Notes under the pieces: generated by a model | Told to the model about the DNA's origin: nothing | Seen by the model: only the letters and a program-made list of their open reading frames with translations | Databases searched by the model: none | In this document: positions 22,816 to 34,229 of the stretch, one piece after another | How the letters are laid out: every line of letters starts with the position of its first letter | Numbering within the stretch: the first letter of the stretch is position 1 | DNA from: Pelodera strongyloides | Taxonomy: Eukaryota; Nematoda; Chromadorea; Rhabditida; Rhabditidae | DNA length: 64,000 nucleotides | Direction: 5' to 3' | Assembly (NCBI GenBank): GCA_036852015.1 | Contig: JAANDG010000044.1 | Coordinates: 124,001-188,000 of the forward strand | Program-made: the position numbers and the translations under genes

Positions 22816-25800
22816 ATGGACGTGGACACTCCGTCTTCGTCCCCTTCGTCTACAAGACTCTCAGTGCTGTACAGTGGATCGGCTGATTACTCGGGAAGTA
22901 CAAGTGAAGCATCGTCCCCGAGTTCCAGAAGGTAATAACATACGACAACGACGAATAAACATTTGCAAGAGAGAAGTAGCTTAATTAGTTCCTACAGTGA
23001 CAATGACATAACGTGACACAATGACACCTCAAATTTATTTAAAAGACAGGCTCAAAATGATGAGTGTCATTTACAGGCTATAAGCATGATAATGGTTGAT
23101 TGGCCCAGTGTAGCATTAGCAAAAGGCGAATAAATCATGTTGCTCTGCAACAATTAACAATATGTAATTGTAAATACACTTTGTAGAGACAATGCAAATA
23201 ATTTGTTCTCTTTCAGAGGTTCTATGTCAGAAAGTATGCTGAAAGGCGAACAATATTGGGATAAAAAACGCAAAAATAATGGAGAAAACACGAGAAAAAC
23301 GAGAGATCGGAAGAGGTCGACAGATGCGGTGAGGATATTAGAATTTTACCTGAATTTGTAAATTTTGTAATATATACTGTACTTACATAAGACACTGTAT
23401 TGTCTCTAGACTTACGTTAACTCTCATTTCAGTCGATTGAGCAACGGCTCCTCCAACTTTCCCAAGAGAACCAACTTCTCAAGTCCCAACTTGAATCACG
23501 TACGGCTGCGGAAAGCCTTCTATCTACTGGACGACCTGTTGACTATCCAGCTTTGCCGAGTGCAAGTCAGACTGTGTACGAATCGGCACCCAAGATACAA
23601 GTAGGCACACATTTATTGTGTGTATGTGTGCCGAGTGTGCCAAAGAGAGTGTGTGTCGTTGTTTATATGGGTGGGTATGTGTGTGCATGCGTGTGTGAGT
23701 ATTTTTGTGTGTGTGGTCTGTGGGTTGGTTCGTTTTCCTTGAAATAATCATAGTTTCCTTTGTTGGTACCCATATTCGCACCACATAGTCGTGGATTGGT
23801 TTTGAACCCTAAATAAGTTTCTAATTACAAGTTATCCCTGAGTCTGGTATGCTGAAGGAACATATGGGATTTGGCTGCTATCAAGTGCTTCCCTACCCCG
23901 AATTCCCTAAATTGCGTGACATTTTAATGAGCTGTAATTTTAAGTTCCGTTCAGGCTTTGTACCCGAACCCCCTTCAATCCCTGATGATTCCTTCTTCTA
24001 ATGGACAACTTCCAATGTTTCAACTTTGCCATTTACAGGCTGCACTACAACAACAGGTAATATATTTATTGTGACAACATTCAATGAGAAGAGTAAATAG
24101 CGCCACAGATATAGGGAAAGACAAAACCTACATGAACAGTCGTAGGTCCTAATATCATACTATACTTATACTGCACTAAGCGAATAATGACAGTATTAAA
24201 ACTGGCAAAGCGACAACTGTCAAAAAAATGACAAAGACAAACAAATATGTGCGCGCTGCGGTTTGAAATCAAAATCAAACCCGAAGAAAACTAGCAACAC
24301 TCGTGCAAACAACCTTTTTCGGCTCTTATTTTTGACAGCACAGATTCAAGACAATGTACGTGCGTCCACGTAATGTATGTAATAGTGTGTCGCTTCAATT
24401 TAAATATGATTTTAGTACAACAATGCTGCTGGACCTTCTCTATTCCCTCTGAACTCCGCTCTTCCTGCACAGTCTCTCACCGCTTCCTCTGCATCTCTGC
24501 CTGGTCCCTCTACAGTACCTCTGTCATTCGCCGCGTCGTCTGCGACCTCCACTCCAGTTCTCTCTAGCTCATCCGTGGGAACTAGCTCTTCCGCTTTCCA
24601 ACCATTTCAGGTGAATATGGCAGAAAAGTAATTTATTCAGATCAAATTAGTTGCACGAGTCGTAGGCTTGACGGTCTACTACGCTAGTAACGTGAGTACC
24701 GAGTGTAGCATAGTGTTTAGAACAATGGAACGCCAACGCAAGGCATCCGGTTCATTCCCTTTCATCAAAAACACCATATTTGCGCTCATATTAAATATGC
24801 GTATATTTTTAGCATAAGGAATCTGTTATCAAGTCAACGTTTGATCGCAAAAGCCCGGACTCGAGCAGTGATACTAACAACGCTAGAAATCAAGGTGAGA
24901 AATCTTTGGACTAACTTAAAATAAACTCTTTTAAAGAAAGGGAGAGAGAGAGAGAGAGAGCGGGTGAGAGATAAGAGAGGAGGGAACTGAGAAGGTAAGA
25001 AGGAAAGACCAGAATCACAAGAAATAATCCCTATTATTTCTTTGCAGTCTCCTCATCCTCTACAGTCTCTGACCGTCCGAGCAGTCTATTGGGTGCCCTT
25101 CTGGCCAATCGTCGTCCTTCGCCTACTGTACCTCAGAGCAGCACAGAACATAGAAGTGGGCTCGCCACACCACCACTACCACCACAACCGAGTGCTTCAC
25201 ATTTGGTACGCCAGTAACTTTATTAAATTAATTTCTTTTCACGGAAATCGTCTGATAGCCGGATTGTCACTTACTCATGATTAGAAAATTAGAGATGCTC
25301 TTGGGCAAGGAATAGGACCGTTAGTACACATTCGTAGAGTTTTGATTCAATCAGAAAAGCGGCATGGTATCATAAAGTGATAACCACTACACATATATTA
25401 CACCTAGTAATGTTAACGATAAAAACAATGGTGTTATCATTTCTAATGATAATCATCCATATTTTAGGAGGAGCTGAAATGTGCTGTACCATCTGCTCAT
25501 CTCTCGATGACGTCATCGTCGGCAGGGAGCTCAAAGTCAGACAGCGAGAGTCATTCTTCTGCGTCTCTGTCCCCTTCAGAACTTATGGAGATGAAGGAGG
25601 GAGGAGACTTGGAGGGAAGAAAGGTAAGCACTTTTTGCCTAATTGGAAGCTCTCTGTATCCCCCTCGCGGTCTGTTTCTTGCTCTTGTTTAGCTCTGTAT
25701 GTTATCTCTCTCTCTGTATCATCAGCGAGCCCAAGTTTCATAGAAATTGACGTCTATGTACTTATTTTTATATACCATTACGGCGAAATACCAGGCATGT

Positions 25801-26276
25801 TGTGGAAAACGTTCTAAAAAGCCTCTAGTTGTAAGTCAAAACCTAATTCAGCAGCAGTACATGGACCGTCGTCGTCGTAATAACGAAGCGGCCAAGCGAT
25901 GCCGTGCCAACCGACGCGCCATCTTTGAGTACCGTAGTCGGAGAGTACAGGTTCGAGCACATCCATTAACATAGTTTGGGGTTTATACCGATACTTCTGC
26001 CTTTGCATGTGGCCATGGAAATTATTGAAAATCAGAGATATCCGTTAAAAATCAGGAGACGCTTTTTTCCTGCAGGTTGTATTGGCATAGTCGTCAACAG
26101 ATCGAGGTCCAGCTTTCAGTGTCGCTAAGTGAATTTTTTTTAAACTTTATCCTCTTTGTTTCCAGGTGCTCGAGGGCGAGAATGATGATTTGAAGAGAGA
26201 AATCGCTCAATTAAAGGGCGATATCGAGCAATTCAAGGCAATGATCGCAGCACAAAGTCAGCAGGAAAATCAATAA
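22816..26276 (+). CDS. bZIP transcription factor with two bZIP domains (CES-2/PAR-like)
   Basis: Exons: 22816-22931, 23217-23328, 23433-23600, 23955-24056, 24416-24610, 24813-24894, 25048-25205, 25468-25623, 25795-25950, 26166-26276. They total 1356 nt, 451 aa, all in phase. The C-terminal domain is canonical: basic region RRRRNNEAAKRCRANRR, then a zipper with Leu, Leu, Leu, Phe at heptad spacing to the end. The preceding KRSKKP and the NNEAAKR core match the PAR/CES-2/NFIL3 group. A second, divergent domain lies at about 51-87: YWDKKRKNN, Asn-x7-Arg-x9, then Ile, Leu, Leu in register, but the usual Glu-Ala-Ala-Lys is replaced by Gly-Glu-Asn-Thr. The middle is Ser/Pro/Gln-rich, as in activation or repression regions. 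Expected role: nuclear, sequence-specific DNA binding as a dimer. I cannot assign a C. elegans gene name. Confidence 0.92.
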
Positions 26277-26774
26277 ATCAATAATCACATATATTTAATC
26301 ATCGGAGTGTTTATTTAGCTTCACGCCCATTATTTAGACTATTGTATTTCCACGTTTTGTTTATACACAGTAATCTGTTTCTCGTGTGAAAAGCTCTCAT
26401 ACTTATTCGTATTCGTGTTGTAGATGAGTACAATGTGGTGTAGTTTTCCATAAAATTAGACTACATTTATTAACAAAAATCCAAAAAGTCTCTGCCCCAG
26501 CACTGCCAATTATTACAGGTTGCACTCCATTTATTTTATTCTTATTTTTCCTTTCAGCTCGTGTTTTTGTTATATTCATCGCAATAGGAAAACATCTAGT
26601 TTAGCTCAAAATAAGGTCTTTCATGTAGAAGTATATACTAAAGTTAATCCTTATTATGTTTTATTTTTCATGTTAACTTGCACGTATTTTCCCAATGCTT
26701 TAATAAAAAAAATTGACTAATATAAGAGGACTTACTAATTAAAGCACTCTACCATAAGTCTATTTGTCTATTAC
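26277..26774 (+). other. 3' UTR and spacer after bZIP gene
   Basis: AT-rich 3' sequence. AATAAA overlaps the stop codon (26272-26277) and another lies at about 26702. No further gene is seen. Confidence 0.5.
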
Positions 26775-26880
26775 AATTATGAAACACTGCGTACTTTACG
26801 AGAAATATAATTATGAAACACTGCGTACTTTACGAGAAATATAATTATGAAACACTGCGTACTTATGAGAAATGTACTTA
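26775..26880 (+). repeat. 34-bp tandem repeat, about three copies
   Basis: The unit AATTATGAAACACTGCGTAC plus TTTACGAGAAATAT is repeated three times. The third copy has a small deletion before GAGAAAT. Confidence 0.9.
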
Positions 26881-27625
26881 CGAGACCGGCGAATATAATA
26901 TATACACGTATGGTTTGAAGTTGGAGGTACAGTGTCAATCCCACGAAAGGGGGAGCTTTGAATCAAAACTGTGAAAACAAAATTGTGGCTTTACAAGGCG
27001 GACATTGTGGCAATGTTTCTTCCATTTGTTTTACTTCCATTTTGTTTTCTTCTTCATAAAGTAAACGTATAAACGATAAGTTACCATTGTCAGGACCAAA
27101 GCGAAACTCAGGTGCGCGACGAAAAACTTCGTGCACCGCGTTCAGTCTTCGCCAGACACCTGCCAGGTTCTCGAGAGTGATCTCAGCACCCTTTGTCTAA
27201 CCCCTGGTTTATCTGGTACTGCATCAATTTTCCTATTTTTATGCAGTCGTTGTGTTGTGTCTACTTTTTGTTGTGCGTGCGCCAGAGTTTCGCCTGGCAC
27301 CACCCGAGTTTCGTCAGCGAAAGCCCAGTGGTCGTGTGCACGAACGAAGGCATCCGCTAGAGACGTCCCCACCCGAAACTCCGGGTGCTGGAGGATGCAC
27401 ACTTTCGGATTTTGGCGCGAAATTTCAAATTTTATTAATTCATACTCAATTTTGGTATTAAATTTAGTTTTTTAGCGCAAGCGCATTCAGTCACGCAAAT
27501 TTACGTGCATTCGTAGCCTGCCGCGGGAGTGGGCACCCAGCAGCAATGTTTGTGATAAAAAAAAGCATCGTACCGTCGCGAACTAATGGTTTCTTTATCG
27601 GTCTGAGTACTGTACAACGAGAAAA

Positions 27626-27785
27626 TCGGCGTGCAAGCGGCAACGTCACGGCGTGCAGGCGGCGCGGAAAAATTTGCAAGCCGTTGGGTTATGGCGTGCA
27701 GGATTGCACGCCGTACCCACGCGGCCTGCACGCCGTGACGTTGCCGCCTGCACGCCGAAACCACGCGGCTTGCACGCCGAAAAAT
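27626..27785. repeat. GC-rich GCGTGCA/TGCACGC palindrome cluster, copy 1
   Basis: Words GGCGTGCAGGCGGC and GGCGTGCAAG alternate with complements such as CTTGCACGCC, so the segment folds into nested hairpins. A related cluster lies at 30036-30235. The high GC is unlike the flanks. Confidence 0.8.
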
Positions 27786-27839
27786 GGAGGACCGTGCCGG
27801 GCAGGTTCTAGACCAGTACTAAACCGATGCTAAATAATT

Positions 27840-28729
27840 ACTAGAAACTGGTACCTAACGTATAGAATGCATTACCAATCAACCAATAAACAATACTATA
27901 ACACATGAAACATTATACAACAAATATAAGAACAAATCATTTATTTTTTCGAGAAATAGCAAACACATAATGAAACAATGCACAAATCCACAAATGGTAA
28001 ACAAAACAGAATATATATAATCTTATAATAATGAATAGAAGTGAAAATGATTGCCCTTCTGGCTTTCAACTGCACATGATTTTTTTAGTCATAATATGTG
28101 AGAATGTTTTGTAAAAATTACGCTTAGCATATAAATGCATATCATACTGCATCTGAACTTAGACACCATGCACTGAAACTTACATAGTAAAAAAATATTT
28201 GCAAGCATAACAAATATCTAGGTTATCGTGCGGTGTCCGCACCTGCAGCCGATCAGCGTGTGGCTCCAGGTCCAGCAACGGTACAGTTTCGCCTAAAAGG
28301 TAAAATATCAAGTAAAGCACGATATTATCCTATTTAAATCCACACTTAAAATAAACTTAGACAGGACAACATTCATAATTAAACAGCACTTTCACATCAC
28401 ACCCAAATGGAGATATTGCGCAAGCTCAGCTAAAGCGAAATTGAGCTAAAGCGAATATGTAAGCTGTCAAAACGCGCAAAACTAATTCTAAAATACCACT
28501 TAAATACATAGGCGACTGAATATGTAAATTCGAATATTCGAATTCGCGTATTCAGCCTGACTGGGTGGGCACTATAATTACTCGTCAAGGCACGTCCTTA
28601 TGCACCCGTAGTGCACAAATAAAGCGTTGCAATAAGACACACTGAACTGACACTGACTATATCATTGTAGTTCTTCTATTTACACTAGATAAACGAATGG
28701 GTAGTTACTTACAAATACATACCTATTTT
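27840..28729. other. AT-rich spacer, 3' flank of the small minus-strand gene
   Basis: No exon chain is seen that I trust. An acceptor-led frame on the minus strand near 28225-28305 does not join in phase to the gene at 28730-29237 without creating a stop. Confidence 0.4.
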
Positions 28730-29237
28730 TCATGGGAGCCGCGAAGATGCTTGCTGGCCGGCATGTTGTGCGCATAGTTGGAGCTTCATTGGCGCAACTA
28801 AAACATACTACTGTCAACAGTACAATAGAGATAGGAAAAGCGTTGGATCGTCGGCTGAACTATCTTTATTATTATTTGAAATATATAATGATTAATGATA
28901 AAAAGTATACCTGTTATATAATTGAGCTGTCGCGTGTCGCCTGGACACTTGGCCTCTTGGCCACGTTGGTTGGATTCCATGTATTGTCCACATCCACAAA
29001 AATTAAGGGTCATTCGTCTTCTGCAAAGTCACATGACAATCCAACCATTTATACAACAATTTTATCTACTATATATTTTTTTCGTCACCATCTTCTCAAA
29101 TCTGAAAGGTTGCTGCAAAAACACAAACACACAACTATAATGACCGACAGTGAAAAAAATGAAAACATTAGACAAGACTTACTGTATTTCCATTTGGTGG
29201 AAGAAATCCATGGCCTGGCGCGTTCCTATGGGTGAGG
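28730..29237 (-). CDS. 3' part of a small Cys-containing hypothetical protein gene
   Basis: Three minus-strand exons join in phase: 29237-29183 (donor GTAAGTC), 29020-28911 and 28797-28730, ending at a TGA. The peptide runs SPIGTRQAMDFFHQMEIQ, then RRMTLNFCGCGQYMESNQRG, later KCPGDTRQLNYIT and LQLCAQHAGQQASSRLP. I recognise no family. The Cys-Gly-Cys-Gly and later Cys residues could form a small disulphide or metal-binding fold. The 5' end is not resolved: one candidate start exon lies at about 29690-29590 (MLFRFCPFSFSPDATQNG), but I could not bridge it in phase. An overlapping plus-strand frame (28732-29235, 167 codons) has no splice or compositional support. Confidence 0.45.
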
Positions 29238-30035
29238 CTAAATTGAGTGATGACTTGAATACAGGTAACATGACACTGCGTTCGATATTTATAACCACTA
29301 CAATATTAGACTTAAGAACAATACATACCTATTCACCTATGCATTAGGGTGCAAACAAATAAATGCGTAACACAGGCTACATTCCATATCCTCATTTATG
29401 TTGTTTAGTAACTGTGTAGTCGAATTAACTGATTTTATGACGAGAGTATGATAAATAACAATAAGTAAAGGCCTTCATTCCGTATTTGGGTTAAATGCAA
29501 AATAGGCAACATGGTATACTACATGGTGAACAAATTTGCTACGAATAGTCTCTTATATCAAAGTATCCATATGCCGCTGAGGAAAATAAAAGAATCAACT
29601 AAATATACCCTCTTTGGCTCGCGTCCATTTTGTGTTGCGTCCGGCGAGAACGAGAACGGACAAAACCTGAACAACATTCTTGAAATCAGAGCGGCAGGAG
29701 AGAAGTAAAAGCAATTGATACACACGGACACAAAAATTTATCGCTAAATAAAGAACATCGATGTAAAAGGCAAATTTTCGAACAGTGCTTCATTTTGGGC
29801 AGTCCCCAGTACAAACACTGGCCGAAAACATATTACTGAGACTAATCATACATTCGGTTGGAGAAAAACTCAAAAAAAAACATACAACTAAACGAACAAC
29901 AAATTATCCAACCAAAAAACCAGCGAGGTGGGCGATTGATGACGAAAAAAATATTCACTGTGTGTCTGCTAACTCTAGTGTGCTGCGCACTAGCTTGTCA
30001 CTACGGTACATAGGACACTAATTTGGGAAATAATC
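29238..30035. other. unassigned stretch, possible 5' exons of the minus-strand gene
   Basis: Apart from the candidate start exon mentioned for the gene at 28730-29237, I see no structure here that I can support. Confidence 0.3.
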
Positions 30036-30235
30036 GGTTGGCGTGCAAGCGGCGTGGGCACGGCGTGCAACTTGCACGCCGTACCCACGCCAGTTCGTCT
30101 CGGGCTTTTGGCGTGCAAGCGGCGTGGTACCGGCGGGCAAGTTGCACGCCGTACCGTTCCGCGTGCATTTTTGCACGCCACCACGTTGCCAAATGCACGC
30201 TGCACGCCGTTGTCACGCGGCTTGCACGCCAAGTT
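30036..30235. repeat. GC-rich GCGTGCA/TGCACGC palindrome cluster, copy 2
   Basis: Several GGCGTGCAAGCGGCGTG words face complements such as GCGGCTTGCACGCC. It is related to 27626-27785. Six overlapping 68-124 aa frames arise from it and are not genes. Confidence 0.8.
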
Positions 30236-30379
30236 TCGTCAGTGTAGAGCGCAGGCGTAGCCGGAGGGATAGTTTTGGAGGCGCTCAGACAGATGGTATG
30301 CATTGCGGTATTCAACGTTCCCGAACCCCTCAATTTCCTGCAGTTTTGAAGATTTATTACCCAAGCCAAAGTCCGACAC

Positions 30380-30470
30380 TACGCTGCTCCTCTGGCGCGC
30401 AGCGCGCAAATACGTAGCCGCGTCCGCGGGAAAAGAGGTGTTGCGCGCTGCGCGCCTGAGAACGTAGTAC
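30380..30470. mobile_element. palindromic element family E, copy 2 (short)
   Basis: It keeps the terminal GGCGCGCAGCGCGCAAATACG part and its complement around a very short centre. It is evidently an internally deleted relative of the element at 4025-4216. Confidence 0.65.
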
Positions 30471-31185
30471 ATATAAAAACTGGAGATTATCTCAACTTTC
30501 TGCATGCATTGGCTTAAATAGGCTTTGTGCAAGGCTTTTTTACATGGCCGTGAACAGCGGAACCTTTCTGACAATCAATGAAAAATAAAGGCAAACTTCA
30601 CACAAAGTTTTGGGTGTATTTGATAGTTAACAGACAGCACAAACACATCTAGCTGCGGCCATCAACCTTATAAATGTCTCTCTCTCTCTCTCTCTTTTTT
30701 TCTAGTTATAAGGATGGACAACGTGCCATGCGTTGTTAAAAAAAACAGTAAAGCATAGCTGCATTGATTGGCGTTTTGTTCATTGTTAGAGAGTAAGTAA
30801 GCTTGCCAAAAAAAGGCCTCACCACCTGTTCCCACAAACCTCACATCCCACACCACCACAAAAACCCTAAGTGGAGGTTAATTTGTCGCCCAACCAAAAG
30901 ATATCGAAAAAAGATTGCGTTGACCGCGACAGTGTACACTCGACGGACAACAGGCCGCGGGCCGCATTTCGTACCCTCCCCGAGTACTTGGCCCGTGCAC
31001 CCGGTCGTTTGCAAACACGGAACGGTACTCGGTCCGTTCTCCAGCATATAGTTTAAATTGAAGCTTTACAAATTCTTTATTACAAATTGTTTTAAAATGG
31101 TTTCTAATCATTCTCTCTCTCTAATTTGAACGAACGCCAAAAAGTTCCCTGTAGATCACGACGGGCGGTGCCGAGATATGCAAAT
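30471..31185. other. unassigned intergenic DNA
   Basis: It contains a short CT run (30676-30697) and a GC-richer segment at 30930-31030 with open frames on both strands. I find no exon chain. Confidence 0.4.
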
Positions 31186-31385
31186 TTTGGGTTACGGTTT
31201 TTTCATTGATTTTTGGGTTCCGCGCGGCGGGCGCGTGGCAAAGAATCGATGTTTCACCGGTTTTGTGTATGATCTCTCTGTATGTTGCGTATTATTGTTT
31301 CGTTCATTTATATGCGTGCTTGCCTGCTCTTGGATTGTGTTTGTACGTGTGTATTGGTCTCTTTAGCTGCAATTTCGATTTCAGG

Positions 31386-32833
31386 CTTTGTTCCTCACAT
31401 CAACTTTCAAAGGATCAGGACACCCGTCCTGACTCTTCTATTGGTCTTTTTATGTGGAAGGCTCCAGTCGAACATAGTGGATGTCGCTTTGTAAGTTTTT
31501 TTTATTACTTGTTTCGTTTCTTCTCAATTAGTTTCTTCTCAATTAGCTGTGAAAGACTGCGTTTGCCTGCTAATCTTGTTTGCTTGCTATTTGATTCTGA
31601 TGTTACCTCGTTTAGGTTCCGGTTCCGGTTTTTGCGCTGCCATCGTTCCATTCCCTTGTGTGGTGTGGATGGCCACTTGAGTTTTATTGGCTTCCAACTC
31701 CCAACCCACTACCGTTACCGACTGGGTTTCGTCCTTGATTACTGTGGTTCATTTATTATGGTGAGTTATTTATTCCTTCGTATTGTATTCACGCGGTTAC
31801 TAGTATTTTTTGAATTATTGAACGCAAGTAATGTAGTGTTTGAGTTTTTCATGTCTGTTAAGTTGGAATTTCTTTTATCAAATCAAGTTTAAACTCTTGT
31901 ACATTTTTTTAGACAGTCGCCGTCAAGCCCCTTTATGAGAAGCGCCGCCTTGTGATAGTGGTTCCCTGCGAATCAACTTTTTCCATCGTGGATCGGAAGC
32001 ACTTATGTGTTTATGTGATGGATGCTGGAGCCAGGTACTTACTTTTCTTATATATTTTTTCGTATGTTCTGCGTATCCTTGTGGATCGTTCGTGTTGTGC
32101 GGGTTTTCGGTGTCGCGTTGATTGATCCGCAACTTCTTTCTTATTATCTTGTTTTTAGGTTGGCTCATCCGTGAAGTCTCACTACACTTCCGTCGCTGCA
32201 GCCCGCCTTCATGGTCTCCAACTCTCTATCGACGGAATTAAGCAGACGCCTACTTATTTGAGGTAAACTTTGCTTTGTGCCTCCCTCGCCGGTCCATGTA
32301 AAAAATTTCATTTTGTGCTTTACATGTGTTACCTGCTTACCACTTTCCAAACTTCTTCAAGAGCATGCATGAAAACTTTTTCTGCTACGTGATCCTGTTT
32401 TGTTTATACTAGCTTTGAGTTGTGAATTGGGAGGAAATAGAACTGTTAATTAATTTTTGGTTTAGAAGTACGCTATTGCCGCACGCAGGCAGCTGTCGTT
32501 TGCATCTACGCTCCAGCTCGATGTCCCGTGTTCCTATAAGGACGAAACGTCACGTCTGCCCTCCACGCCTCCACCTCCATCCGCCCCGAACCCGGCGGGT
32601 GATCGCTCAGTTGCACTGGTTCGTGAATTAATTGTTTGCCTCATTCTTTGAGTAGTTGCATGCAACCCAATTATGACTTTTTCCGCGCTCTGATGTGCTT
32701 TACCGCCTTATAAAAACGGGTTTTTATTTTTATTGTTTAGTTTCGACACGGGAAGCCTCATCCATGGTACCGTTGCCTGCCCATTGTTTCCGCCGCTCCG
32801 TCTGGAATATTCGATTTCCCCTAGGATTAATTA
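31386..32833 (+). CDS. candidate intron-rich gene, first unit of the 31-40 kb array (frame uncertain)
   Basis: Acceptor- and donor-bounded segments lie at about 31386-31491, 31616-31760, 31914-32037, 32160-32264, 32467-32620 and 32741-32833. Several read as plausible protein: TVAVKPLYEKRRLVIVV, SVKSHYTSVAAARLHGLQL, KYAIAARRQLSFASTLQLD and FRHGKPHPWYRCLPIV, the last ending at a TAG directly before an RNA-like element. Most segments are open in two or three frames and the phases do not join throughout, so neither the reading frame nor coding status is settled. There is no recognised domain. It could equally be a spliced non-coding transcript. Confidence 0.3.
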
Positions 32834-32844
32834 GTAAAAAATCT

Positions 32845-33106
32845 GAAGGCTGTGTCATTCCAGGATGAAGGAATGACGATGAACTTTCAGAGAATGTATG
32901 ATAAGATTTAAAGTGAAGCGAAATGTGATATTGAGGGAATATGACCTTAAACTGAAGATCGATTCAATTTTGACCATGCTGAAGTTAAACATAACTCTCT
33001 GAAAGTTCATTATGAAAAAGCTAAAAAAACGTAAACAGCCGTGAGCGAAAAAATATAGGCGCTCTAATGAAAGCACAGATTTTCGAAAAGATCCAAGTGG
33101 ACAGTG
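32845..33106 (+). ncRNA. structured RNA-like element, copy A
   Basis: It starts at GAAGGCTGTGTC. A hairpin at 32854-32877 pairs GTCATTCC with GGAATGAC. A perfect 15-bp long-range stem pairs 32879-32893 with 32996-33010 (ATGAACTTTCAGAGA). A GAGCG/CGCTC hairpin follows near 33043-33063, then a TCCA-AG-TGGA hairpin before the end. Copies B and C keep the same stem order. It lies directly after a possible stop codon, so it may be a structured 3' UTR rather than a separate RNA. Confidence 0.45.
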
Positions 33107-34229
33107 ATTGTGTGATGTGATATTTCTTCCGTTGGTTTATTTATTATTGCTTAACTTTCAACTCTCATTTTTGTTTTGATATAACTAATAGGTGTTGTCG
33201 TAGGCTAATGTAGCATTAGCGACTGTTTTTCGATGCTCTGTCTCTCTGTTTCTTTTCCTGTATCTCTTTTTGTCTCTCTCTGGATTACCCTCTCCTTTTT
33301 TGGGCTATCCTACTCGAGCGCCGGATTCACAAACAGGTACCTATTTAAAGTTTAAAGATTTTTTTCAGATTTTATTTGGGCCATAGGCCTAAACTTTCCG
33401 ATTATGTTGGACTTCTTTCTGTCTGTCTTACATGATTTTTTTGCTGCATTTTATTAGTTGCATTTTAACCCTTTCCAGCAATTTCCGGACGAATAGCCTT
33501 CGTGTCTTCTGCCATCCGAGGATTGCCTGATTGCCCCCTCTGCCGCCAGTGACTAGCCTCGATTTCCTCTGGCTACCAGGCCCCGGCAATCTGCACGCCG
33601 GTGGATTTCGGCGTATTGCACTAAGGTATGGTATGGTTTAGCGTTAGTTATTTGTCTACGTTAAATTTGACACCTAAGTCGTTGTCTACTCATTACAGGA
33701 CCTTGTTTTGCGAAAGGTTATTATTATCTTAGTTCAGGTTTCTTGCCGTCACCTTCTGCTCTTCGGCTTGCCCTCGTTTTATTCTTCTGGAGCTGGAGCA
33801 CCGGACTTCTGACAATCTGCATACTGGTTTTCTAACTGCTTAGGACTCCAAGGTATGTCTACGCGTTAGCTACTTGCGTACGTTATGTTTGATGCTTTTA
33901 GGTACTAGCTTTTGCAGGTTCAGTGCCATACTTTGTGATAAATTCTTATCCCGCTTATTTCAGGCTCGTTCTCGTTTATTCGCGGAGCGGAGTTTCCACC
34001 TGCTCAAGATTGAGCAGCACTCTTTCAGTCGTCTGATGGCCGGCTGGCTAACCACTTGTTACCTTTTTCGATTGAGGTAAATTTTGTTTGGTTTTACTAA
34101 TTCTGATCATACCCGTGAAACTCACGGTCTGCTTCATGCTAGAGTGAATATTCAGTCACATGCTTGTTTCGGTCTTCCACGAAACGTGTAACATTTCCAT
34201 GATGCGATTGGTAGACAATGTAAGTTTGA

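Noticed and set aside
28732..29235. 167-codon plus-strand ORF
   Set aside because: It overlaps three minus-strand exons that splice in phase with good signals, and its own sequence has no domain and no splice or promoter support.
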